64,000 bases of DNA from Pedobacter sp. PLR (lineage in GTDB: Bacteria; Bacteroidota; Bacteroidia; Sphingobacteriales; Sphingobacteriaceae), in the NCBI RefSeq assembly GCF_026239675.1, contig NZ_JAPIVQ010000007.1:62001-126000 (forward strand), given 5' to 3'. The notes below the pieces were generated by a model. The model did not search any database. It was not told the DNA's origin and worked only from the letters and a program-made list of their open reading frames with translations. The translations under genes were made by a program, and so were the position numbers. How positions within the stretch are numbered: the stretch's first letter is position 1; each line of letters opens with the position of its first letter. Positions 8,870 through 16,045 of the stretch are shown here, piece by piece.

Positions 8870-9319
8870 ATGACTGTTATTCAAAAGATTGAGCACTGGG
8901 GAGACCTGCATCATGCCAAATGGCTGGATGCGGTGCGGATTATTTTAGGTGTACTGATATTTGGTAAGGGCATTGCGATAGTGAGCAATACAGCAGCCTT
9001 ACAAGATTTACTGTTACAAAATAATGTCTATAGTTTTTCAGGAATGATGGCCAGTTTACTGGTGCACATTATTGGCTTTGTCCATCTGGTGGGCGGCCTG
9101 TTGATTGCGCTCGGCCTGCTAACAAGGTTTGCTGTAGTGATTCAGATTCCAATTCTGTTGGGTGCGGTGTTTTTCGTTAACCTGTCCAGAGGATTTTCAT
9201 TTTTAAACTCAGAACTATGGCTTTCCATCATCGTTTTGATGTTATTGATCTTATTCTGGGTGATTGGCTCCGGACCATACTCCGTAGACTATCAAATGAA
9301 GAAAAAACCGAGGTGGTAA
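8870..9319 (+). CDS. DoxX family membrane protein
   Basis: A 149-residue inner-membrane protein with about four hydrophobic helices (near residues 22-40, 57-83, 85-108 and 116-136) in the DoxX pattern, including LGVLIFGKGIA and an FVHLVGGLLIALGLLTR segment. DoxX proteins associate with thiosulfate oxidation, redox stress or terpenoid-like quinol functions, but the exact role here is unknown. It is preceded by a strong AGGAGG Shine-Dalgarno sequence 8 bp from the ATG, uncommon in Bacteroidota, which fixes the start. Its long hairpin-rich leader may carry the regulation. Confidence 0.82.
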   Translation: MTVIQKIEHWGDLHHAKWLDAVRIILGVLIFGKGIAIVSNTAALQDLLLQNNVYSFSGMMASLLVHIIGFVHLVGGLLIALGLLTRFAVVIQIPILLGAVFFVNLSRGFSFLNSELWLSIIVLMLLILFWVIGSGPYSVDYQMKKKPRW

Positions 9320-9390
9320 AATAAGATTCTTTTACACCGATCTGAGATTCATGAGCGCTTAAATGATTAATTTTGAACAAAATAAGGCTT

Positions 9391-9789
9391 ATGAATTTTC
9401 ACACTAGAAAATGGGTAAAACCAGAAGATCTGAATCCTAACGGGACTTTGTTTGGCGGTAGCTTGCTCCGTTGGATCGACGAAGAGGCCGCGATTTATGC
9501 GATCGTACAATTGAGTAATCCGAGGGTAGTTACAAAATACATTTCGGAAATCAACTTTGTGAGTTCTGCCAGACAGGGAGACATCATAGAGATGGGAATT
9601 ACTGCCACTGACTTCGGGAATACCTCTTTAACCATGCGCTGCGAAGTGCGGAACAAGATCACCAGAAAAAGTATCCTGACCATCGATAAAATGGTATTTG
9701 TAAATGTAGATGAGGATGGAAATCCGGCAGCACATGGAAGAACCCATATTAAATATATCGAAGAGCAGTTTGAGAAAGAAGACCTTTAA
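9391..9789 (+). CDS. Acyl-CoA thioesterase (hotdog fold, YciA/ACOT type)
   Basis: A 132-residue single hotdog domain that would hydrolyse acyl-CoA thioesters. The family core is clear: NPNGTLFGGSLLRWIDEEAA, where the Asn and Asp are the catalytic-type residues, then a helix and strands SEINFVSSARQGDIIEMG and SLTMRCEVR. I start at the ATG at 9391; the TTG at 9373 would add six residues without homology. The 3' end overlaps the convergent aroK by 4 bp. Confidence 0.88.
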   Translation: MNFHTRKWVKPEDLNPNGTLFGGSLLRWIDEEAAIYAIVQLSNPRVVTKYISEINFVSSARQGDIIEMGITATDFGNTSLTMRCEVRNKITRKSILTIDKMVFVNVDEDGNPAAHGRTHIKYIEEQFEKEDL

Positions 9790-10292
9790 ACGTCGGATAA
9801 AACCAATACTCTTAAGGCATCGGGCGTAAGACTGATGCCACTTACAGTCTGCCTGGCCTGCTGATAGAAAGGATTACGCTCTTCCAGTTTACCAGTAATA
9901 AAAGCGATCAGTTCTTCTTCGCTCATGTCTTTTAACAAAGGACGTTTATCCTTCCCGCTTTCCAGGCGTTTCGCTAAAGCTGCGGGAGGCATTTCGATAT
10001 ACACGGAAAGTCCGTTTTCATTGATCCATTGCATGTTGTCAAAATAGCAGGGTGCTCCCCCACCGGTTGCCACCACACAGTTGTCCGGATAATTAAATTC
10101 TTTCAACGTTTTGCTTTCAAATACCCTGAATGCCGGTTCACCATTGGCCGCAAAGTAATCCCCGATAGGCATACCCGCAAGCATTTCAATCTGGTGATCC
10201 AGGTCAATAAAATCATACCCAAGTTTAGTTGCCAGTTTTCTACCCAAGGTACTTTTACCGCAACCCATAAATCCAATCAGAAATATTTTCAT
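9786..10292 (-). CDS. aroK: Shikimate kinase
   Basis: Phosphorylates shikimate with ATP in the aromatic amino acid pathway. The 168-residue protein has the Walker A motif GFMGCGKST at residues 7-15, the shikimate-binding DLD/R region (FIDLDHQIE) and the GGG loop (VATGGGAPC), plus the lid segment KDKRPLL. It forms a leftward run with the ABC permease, BT_3928-like and DUF1599 genes, with only 2 bp to the upstream permease. Confidence 0.95.
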   Translation of the reverse strand: MKIFLIGFMGCGKSTLGRKLATKLGYDFIDLDHQIEMLAGMPIGDYFAANGEPAFRVFESKTLKEFNYPDNCVVATGGGAPCYFDNMQWINENGLSVYIEMPPAALAKRLESGKDKRPLLKDMSEEELIAFITGKLEERNPFYQQARQTVSGISLTPDALRVLVLSDV

Positions 10293-10294
10293 TT

Positions 10295-11353
10295 TTATTC
10301 AGCAAGTTTAACTCTGGGATCAACAAGGGCATATAATAAGTCTACCAGAATATTGATCACCACAAATATAAAGGCAATAAAAAGAATTGAGCCCATCACC
10401 ACCGGAAAATCTGACATTTCCAGTGCGGTAACTGTAGCCTTCCCCAATCCATTGTATCCAAAAATATATTCTACGAAAAAAGAACCAGCCAGTAATCCTG
10501 CAAACCAACCGGAAATCGCGGTGATTACCGAATTTAAAGCATTTTTAAGCGCATGTTTGTAAATGATGGCATTCTTACTCAAACCTTTCGCTCTGGCAGT
10601 CCTGATGTAGTCCTGAGCCAGTACATCCAGCATGGCACTCCTTGTTAACTGCACGATTATCGCCAGTGGCCTTAATCCCAGTGTAATCATTGGTAACCAT
10701 AGATTTTTCAAGGTCATGATTTCCCCCTTAAAAGGATCGTAACTATAGAGGCTTCCCGACATATTTAAGCCGGTATAATCACTCCAGACAAAGCCAAACA
10801 GCCATGCAATGATGATTCCTGCAAAAAATGAAGGAGCAGAAATCCCCAGAATGGCGAATGAGTTAGCGGCCTTATCAATCCAGGTATCTTTATGTACCGC
10901 AGAAACTACGCCCAGAAAAACGCCGGTAATGGTGGCGAAAATCATGGCCGATAAAGCCAGCACAAAAGTATTGGGAACAGTTTCTCTTAAGATGGTGCTC
11001 ACCTCTCTTTTGGTCTGATAAGACCTGCGGAGATAGGGCCACTTTAAAACGACCACCTCTTTCCCGACAGGCAATAATTTCAGGTAGTGATACTTTGCTT
11101 TGTTTTCGGCAGTGTTGGTATGGATACTAAGGGGCGAAAGGTCGTTCAGGTATAGCAAAAACTGAACTGGCCTGGACTTGTCCAGGCCAAATTCTTTGCG
11201 GACAGCTTCCAGCGATTGTACATCAGAGCGTTGCCCCATCGTCATTCTGGCTGGATCGCCAGGTAATACATTAAACAGTATAAATACAATACTCAACACG
11301 CCCAGCATGACCGCCAGTCCGTAGAAAAACTTCTTGAGGGCGTAGGAAAGCAT
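10295..11353 (-). CDS. ABC transporter permease, oligopeptide/dipeptide type (DppB/OppB family)
   Basis: A 352-residue inner-membrane permease. The N terminus carries the DppB-type helix and LPGDPARMTMGQ segment, an extra domain spans about 70-125, and the BPD_transp_1 core with the coupling motif (YIRTARAKGLSKNAIIYKHALKNA) and about five further helices follows. No binding protein or ATPase lies next to it, so its partners are encoded elsewhere. It is 3 bp from the BT_3928-like gene and 2 bp from aroK, inside one leftward operon. Confidence 0.9.
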   Translation of the reverse strand: MLSYALKKFFYGLAVMLGVLSIVFILFNVLPGDPARMTMGQRSDVQSLEAVRKEFGLDKSRPVQFLLYLNDLSPLSIHTNTAENKAKYHYLKLLPVGKEVVVLKWPYLRRSYQTKREVSTILRETVPNTFVLALSAMIFATITGVFLGVVSAVHKDTWIDKAANSFAILGISAPSFFAGIIIAWLFGFVWSDYTGLNMSGSLYSYDPFKGEIMTLKNLWLPMITLGLRPLAIIVQLTRSAMLDVLAQDYIRTARAKGLSKNAIIYKHALKNALNSVITAISGWFAGLLAGSFFVEYIFGYNGLGKATVTALEMSDFPVVMGSILFIAFIFVVINILVDLLYALVDPRVKLAE

Positions 11354-11356
11354 CTC

Positions 11357-12508
11357 TTATTTACTAAAATATTTTTCGGAAAGCACTTCAAAGGAAGGTA
11401 CCGTATTGTAATGCCATTTGTCTACTATGACCCCGTTTTTAAGTAAAATTATGCCCGGATTAGCTCTTACCATACTTTTTAAAGGCACGGCATCCGCATA
11501 AAAAACTTCGGTAAACAGTTTCATTTTTTTACTGAAAGCCTGTGCATCCTGCGCAGAATTGGAAGTCAGTAAAACCGTTCTGATGTTGAATTGTTCTGCG
11601 GCATTCAATGCCAATGCGTTTAACTTCGCCATCGCCTCTTCATCCGTATCTTTTAGGTTATAGGCTACGTAAATCAGGTTATAATAAGGGTTTTCTATCA
11701 GTTCTTTCGTATAATCGGTACCGGAAGCATCACTGATCAGCAAATCTTTGATTTTCGGTTCGTATCCTTTTTTGATCAGTTTCTTTTCAGGCGTACCTAC
11801 AATTTCCCAGTTTTCATCTTTCCAGATTTCAGTTTTCAGGTAATCCTTGTCGCTCATCACCTTTTTCTCTTTTGTTTTCTTATTGCTCATGTTGTACATG
11901 ATTAAGAACTCATCAGGCTCAGCTCCCGGAGGCGTAGCCATAAGTTCCGGAATGTTAGCCCCTACTTTATAAGGCAGGAAATCCAGAACCGGCAACCTGC
12001 TGTAAGTATATTGGCTAAATAGCAGCGAAGCACAAAGTACAATGGCCAGCGAGGCACTTTGCCAGCTGCGGCTGGTGGTAACCGGGCGGATTAAATCCTT
12101 GTTGATGAACAGGTAAACGATCAGTACCAACAGCACTAAATCTTTGGAGAAAGACTGCCATGGTGTTAAAGGAATCGCATCCCCAAAGCAACCACAAGAA
12201 GTCACTACTTTGAAAAATGCGGAGACGAAAGTCAGGAAGGTAAAGAAGATAATTACTGCCAGTAAGCCCGAAGTGACCTTTTTAGCCCAGAATCCGAATA
12301 GCAGTAAAGCGCCCAGTACGATTTCCATCACACAAAGTAAGATGGCAATTCCGGTAGCGATGCCACTTAAAAAAGGCATATGGAAAACTTCAAAATATTC
12401 CTGCAACTTATAACCGAAGCCCAGTGGGTCATTCGCTTTAATCAGTCCGGAGAATATAAACAGGACTCCAACAAATATTCTGGCAAAATTTAAGGCAATT
12501 TTATTCAT
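11357..12508 (-). CDS. BT_3928-like DoxX/thioredoxin-type membrane protein
   Basis: A 383-residue protein with an N-terminal DoxX/MauE-like membrane part (about residues 5-170, with the FVGVLFIFSGLIKANDPLG opening and a Cys-rich VTSCGCFGDAIPL segment typical of redox-linked MauE/DoxX proteins) and a C-terminal soluble thioredoxin-like domain lacking an obvious CxxC. Its start overlaps the DUF1599 stop by one base. In other Bacteroidota this family sits near folate/central metabolism genes; the biochemical role is not known. The cysteines suggest electron transfer or disulfide handling in the envelope. Confidence 0.8.
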   Translation of the reverse strand: MNKIALNFARIFVGVLFIFSGLIKANDPLGFGYKLQEYFEVFHMPFLSGIATGIAILLCVMEIVLGALLLFGFWAKKVTSGLLAVIIFFTFLTFVSAFFKVVTSCGCFGDAIPLTPWQSFSKDLVLLVLIVYLFINKDLIRPVTTSRSWQSASLAIVLCASLLFSQYTYSRLPVLDFLPYKVGANIPELMATPPGAEPDEFLIMYNMSNKKTKEKKVMSDKDYLKTEIWKDENWEIVGTPEKKLIKKGYEPKIKDLLISDASGTDYTKELIENPYYNLIYVAYNLKDTDEEAMAKLNALALNAAEQFNIRTVLLTSNSAQDAQAFSKKMKLFTEVFYADAVPLKSMVRANPGIILLKNGVIVDKWHYNTVPSFEVLSEKYFSK

Positions 12509-13050
12509 TATTTTAGTCCTAGTTTAATCAATGCAAAAACCGAATAATTTAGCATATCCTGGTAGTTCGCATCCACCCCTTCCGAGGCCAATGTTTTACC
12601 GGCATTGTCTTCAATTTGTTTTACTCTTAAAATTTTCATCAGGATGAGGTCGGTTAAGGAGCTGATGCGCAGATCTCTCCAGGCTTCCCCATAATCATGA
12701 TTTTTAGCGAACATTAATTCTTTGGTGAGGGTTACTTTCTCCTCATAAAGCTGCTCCACTTGCTCCAATGGCAAGTCGTAGGAATCTTCTTCTGTAAATT
12801 CCAGCTGCAACATTCCCATCACGCAATAATTGATGATGCCGATATATTCAGGGATAATCCCTTCATCTACCATAGCCACTTTTTTTTCTTCCAGGGTACG
12901 GATACGCTGTGCCTTGATGAAAATCTGATCGGTAATGGAGGATGGCCTAAGTATGCGCCATGCTGTTCCATAGTCTTTTGTTTTCTTTATAAAAAGCGAT
13001 TTACAAACCGCAATTACTGAATCGAATTCTTGAGATGTGTTTGTTGCCAA
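12508..13050 (-). CDS. DUF1599 protein
   Basis: A 180-residue protein of the DUF1599 family, made of two related halves: KKTKDYGTAWRILRPSSITDQIFIKAQRI (about 21-49) and AKNHDYGEAWRDLRISSLTDLILMKILRV (about 115-143). The repeated DYGxAWR/LTDxIxxK pattern recalls all-alpha NTP pyrophosphohydrolase-like folds, but the function is unproven. Translation appears to begin at TTG (13050), since no in-frame ATG precedes the conserved N terminus. It is divergent from folP across 56 bp, an arrangement consistent with a shared promoter region. Confidence 0.85.
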   Translation of the reverse strand: MATNTSQEFDSVIAVCKSLFIKKTKDYGTAWRILRPSSITDQIFIKAQRIRTLEEKKVAMVDEGIIPEYIGIINYCVMGMLQLEFTEEDSYDLPLEQVEQLYEEKVTLTKELMFAKNHDYGEAWRDLRISSLTDLILMKILRVKQIEDNAGKTLASEGVDANYQDMLNYSVFALIKLGLK

Positions 13051-13106
13051 AACAATTAAAATATTTAGTTTAAAGCTATTTAAATACCGTATTTTTGTTT
13101 TATACG

Positions 13107-13964
13107 ATGGCTAAAGATACATTTTTAAACCCAAAAACCACACTAAACCTGCAAGGCAGGCTTGTAGATATCAGCAAGCCAACAGTGATGGGAATCCTCA
13201 ACCTTACTCCGGATTCATTTTATAATAACAGCAGAGTTGACAATGCGGATGACGCATTAAGACGAACGGAAACATTTCTAAATGAGGGCGCTAAGTTCAT
13301 CGATATTGGTGCTTATTCTTCGCGCCCCGGTGCTGCGGAAGTAAGCGAGGATGAGGAATTGAGCAGAATGGTTCCTATTGTAGAAATCATCAGTAAAAAA
13401 TTCCCTGAAGCCTGGCTTTCAATAGATACTTTCCGGGCGAAAGTAGCGAAGGAAAGTGTGGAGGCCGGAGCGCATCTGATCAACGATATTTCCGGAGGGG
13501 AATTAGATGAAGCGATGTTCCAGACCGCTGCTGATTTACAGGTTCCATATATCCTGATGCACATGAGGGGTACACCACAGAATATGCAGCAGCAAACCGG
13601 TTATTCGAACATTGGACTGGATCTGATTGATTACTTTTCCGAAAAAATAGCTGTACTTAAAAAGTTAGGGGTAAAAGATATTATTCTGGACCCGGGCTTT
13701 GGCTTTGCGAAAACAACAAACGAAAACTATCAGTTGCTCAACCAGCTGCAAGACCTTGATATTTTCGAATTGCCATTACTGGTAGGTTTCTCCAGAAAAT
13801 CGATGATCTATAACTTTTTAGGGAATGATCCACAGCAAGCGTTAAACGGAACCTCTATCCTGAATACCATTGCCCTGATGAAGGGTGCAGGAATTCTTAG
13901 GGTGCATGATGTGAAAGCCGCAGCGGAGTGTATTGCCCTTGTGGAGAAGACCAGATCACATTAA
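13107..13964 (+). CDS. folP: Dihydropteroate synthase
   Basis: Condenses p-aminobenzoate with dihydropterin pyrophosphate in folate synthesis; target of sulfonamides. The 285-residue protein has the family signatures VMGILNLTPDSFYNNS, the IDIGAYSSRPGA loop, SIDTF, INDISGG, ILDPGFGFAK, GFSRKS and the C-terminal RVHDV. The ATG at 13107 is preferred to the in-frame TTG at 13095. cdaA follows after 27 bp on the same strand, the conserved Bacteroidota pairing of folate and c-di-AMP genes. Confidence 0.96.
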   Translation: MAKDTFLNPKTTLNLQGRLVDISKPTVMGILNLTPDSFYNNSRVDNADDALRRTETFLNEGAKFIDIGAYSSRPGAAEVSEDEELSRMVPIVEIISKKFPEAWLSIDTFRAKVAKESVEAGAHLINDISGGELDEAMFQTAADLQVPYILMHMRGTPQNMQQQTGYSNIGLDLIDYFSEKIAVLKKLGVKDIILDPGFGFAKTTNENYQLLNQLQDLDIFELPLLVGFSRKSMIYNFLGNDPQQALNGTSILNTIALMKGAGILRVHDVKAAAECIALVEKTRSH

Positions 13965-13991
13965 TATCAAAAAATACCTAACTTGGGCATA

Positions 13992-14783
13992 ATGAAAGGA
14001 TTTGATTTCGATTTTCTAAGAGTATCATTAACGGATGTGGTGGACATTATATTTGTCGCACTCCTTATTTATTATATCTATAACCTGATTAAAAACACAC
14101 TGGCGGTCAATTTACTGTTGGGAATGCTGATCATTCTGATCATCTGGTTTGCGGTAGAGCAGCTCAACATGAGGTTACTCTCTACCATTATCAACAAATT
14201 TATGAGTGTGGGGATCATCGCCTTGATTGTGATTTTCCAGCCGGAGATCCGGCGTTTCTTGCTTTTAATTGGGAAAAACACCTTTTTACAGCAGAATAAG
14301 GCCTGGTGGGGTTACCTATTTGGCAGCAAAAACATAGAAAGAGACAATTTAGTACGTATTAAGCCCATTATTGATGCCTGCAAGAGCATGAAAAAATCAA
14401 GGACAGGTGCTTTAATCGTGTTTGTCAAGTTTTATGACGATCAGCTTTTCGCCAATAGCTGCGAGATTATTGATTCAAAAATATCAAAAAGACTGCTGGA
14501 AAGTATCTTTCAGAAATATAGTCCGCTGCACGATGGTGCGGTGGTGATTGCAGAAAATAAAATCAAGAGTGCCAGTTGTATTTTGCCTTTGACAGACAAT
14601 GACAAGCTCCCGCCACAATTTGGTTTACGCCACAGAGCTGGTATCGGTGTTTCGGAAACTACGGATGCGGTTGCGGTGATCATTTCCGAAGAAACCGGAG
14701 AAATTGCCTATGCGAAACAAGGAAGGGTAAGGATGAATGTCTCTTTCGGAGAGCTGGAAAAACTATTGAACAAGGATTTTTAG
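13992..14783 (+). CDS. cdaA: Diadenylate cyclase, membrane-anchored (CdaA type)
   Basis: Makes cyclic di-AMP from two ATP. About three N-terminal membrane helices (residues 10-75) are followed by a DAC domain with the catalytic signatures LHDGAVVI (DGA) and GLRHRAGIG (RHR), and SEETG. The 263-residue length is normal for CdaA. The ATG at 13992 is used rather than the TTG three codons upstream. It is probably co-transcribed with folP and ends at a strong terminator. Confidence 0.95.
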   Translation: MKGFDFDFLRVSLTDVVDIIFVALLIYYIYNLIKNTLAVNLLLGMLIILIIWFAVEQLNMRLLSTIINKFMSVGIIALIVIFQPEIRRFLLLIGKNTFLQQNKAWWGYLFGSKNIERDNLVRIKPIIDACKSMKKSRTGALIVFVKFYDDQLFANSCEIIDSKISKRLLESIFQKYSPLHDGAVVIAENKIKSASCILPLTDNDKLPPQFGLRHRAGIGVSETTDAVAVIISEETGEIAYAKQGRVRMNVSFGELEKLLNKDF

Positions 14784-14828
14784 ATCTTATGCAGTAGAGA
14801 TTTTGTGAGCAATGAAGCTTGCCACAAA

Positions 14829-14874
14829 AAGAACAGGAGCTGATTTCTTTGAAACCAGCCCCTGTTCTTTTATA
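14829..14874. terminator. Bidirectional terminator between cdaA and the bacilliredoxin gene
   Basis: A long near-perfect stem (GAACAGG...CCTGTTC with an inner GCTG/CAGC and TTTC/GAAA) has A-rich and T-rich flanks, so it can serve both convergent genes. Confidence 0.85.
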
Positions 14875-14884
14875 TTTTGTTTGA

Positions 14885-15295
14885 TTAGCAATATTGCTCA
14901 AAAGCACCGATTAAGCTATCAGCGATCATTTGTGCTGGTTTGCCTTCAATCTGGTGACGTTCGATCATGTGAACCAATTTACCATCTTTGAATAAAGCCA
15001 TTGCCGGAGAAGATGGAGGGAAAGGCATCATATAACCTCTTGCTCTGTCTACTGCCTCTTTTTCCATACCTGCGAACACGGTAATCAATCTATCAGGATG
15101 TTTTTCATTAGCTGCTGCTAATCTTGCTGCTGGACGAGCATTTGCTGCTGCACAACCACAAACAGAGTTTACCACTACAAACACGGTACCTTCAGCAGTA
15201 ATTGCACTGTCTACATCAGCTGCAGTTTTCATTTCTGCAAAACCTACTTTAGTAAGTTCTGCACGCATTGGTTCTACTAAATATTCAGGATACAT
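14885..15295 (-). CDS. BrxA/BrxB family bacilliredoxin
   Basis: A 136-residue thioredoxin-fold protein of the YphP/YqiW family with the CGC active site in VNSVCGCAAANARP (about residues 48-61) and the family C-terminal MIERHQIEG. In Firmicutes these reduce bacillithiol mixed disulfides; Bacteroidota members are assumed to do similar thiol repair. It has its own promoter (15325-15355) and is convergent with cdaA. Confidence 0.9.
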   Translation of the reverse strand: MYPEYLVEPMRAELTKVGFAEMKTAADVDSAITAEGTVFVVVNSVCGCAAANARPAARLAAANEKHPDRLITVFAGMEKEAVDRARGYMMPFPPSSPAMALFKDGKLVHMIERHQIEGKPAQMIADSLIGAFEQYC

Positions 15296-15324
15296 ATTTT
15301 CTATCTTTAATTCGTTAATCCATA

Positions 15325-15355
15325 CAAATGTACAGCAACGGGGATTAGCATCAAA
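15325..15355 (-). promoter_or_regulatory. Bacteroidetes-type promoter for the bacilliredoxin gene
   Basis: Read on the minus strand: TTTG (15355-15352), a 19-nt spacer, then TACATTTG (15332-15325), an exact match to TTTG-N19-TAnnTTTG. It sits about 30 bp upstream of the start codon at 15295. The rest of 15356-15616 holds no gene that I can support. Confidence 0.7.
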
Positions 15356-15616
15356 GAAATACCGGGGTAATGGTCCTGATTTTACCTTTAAATTACTTTG
15401 ATTTTATCCATTTAATGGCCCTCAGCATCATTTCGCAGGTTTTCTGAAAATAAAAATTGAATTTTAATCCACACAGAATTAAGGGCTTAATTCAAAATCT
15501 AAAAAAAACTTACGGTAGTACTTTTATAATCGGAGAAAAACTCCTAATATTGCACACCGAAAAAAAGGGAATTATTTAAGTTTTCAAAAACACTAATAAT
15601 CTCTGAATCGAAGGAT

Positions 15617-15690
15617 TCCCGAGTAGCTCAGCTGGTTAGAGCATCTGACTGTTAATCAGAGGGTCACTGGTTCGAGCCCAGTCTCGGGAG
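15617..15690 (+). tRNA. tRNA-Asn (anticodon GTT)
   Basis: A full cloverleaf: acceptor TCCCGAG/CTCGGGA, D arm AGCTCAGCTGGTTAGAGC, anticodon stem TCTGA/TCAGA with GTT at 15651-15653, T arm ACTGG-TTCGAGC-CCAGT, discriminator G. The 3' CCA is not encoded. It is followed at once by a terminator, so it is a single-tRNA unit. Confidence 0.97.
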
Positions 15691-15694
15691 CATA

Positions 15695-15735
15695 AAGGGC
15701 AAGCACGTTTAAACGGTCGCTTGCCCTTCTTTTTT
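15695..15735 (+). terminator. Terminator after tRNA-Asn
   Basis: A 10-bp perfect stem AAGGGCAAGC / GCTTGCCCTT with a 14-nt loop is followed by a T-rich run starting 4 bp after the tRNA. Confidence 0.9.
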
Positions 15736-16045
15736 AGCCTAAAACCCAGATTCTCCCGGCGCAAAAATAATTCATACTGATACTGCATTCGCCGCTTTTT
15801 TAGACAATCTCTTATAGAAAAAAAATAAATGCCGATGGCAATAATATGCAATCAGTTTTAGTCCTGCCACAAAACAGTAATACTTCACAACAACACATCA
15901 CTTGCCCCTCCCCCCCCCCGAAAAATCAATAAAAAACCGGTCAGATAGTGTAATTTATACAACATAACTAACTGATAATAAATTGATTTGAATAGAATAA
16001 ATTCAATAAGAATGTAATATTTTTGGTTCAACCTACAACCAGACT
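15736..16045. other. Gene-free leader of pyruvate carboxylase
   Basis: No gene seen. It contains a run of ten C at 15910-15919 and, close to pyc, TATTTTTG (16018-16025), which matches the -7 promoter element 20 bp upstream of the start; no well-spaced TTTG lies before it. Confidence 0.5.

Noticed and set aside
8659..8871. A 70-codon frame on the minus strand before the DoxX gene
   Set aside because: It covers the DoxX leader antisense and overlaps its start region; hydrophobic tail arises from AT-rich codons.
10029..10562. A 177-codon frame on the plus strand
   Set aside because: Antisense shadow across aroK and the ABC permease, both of which are clearly real.
15636..15851. A 71-codon frame on the minus strand
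   Set aside because: It runs through the tRNA-Asn gene in antisense and is a known type of false call.
15910..15919. Run of ten C, possible phase-variation tract
   Set aside because: It lies more than 100 bp upstream of pyc and outside any promoter core that I can define; no sign that it switches a gene.
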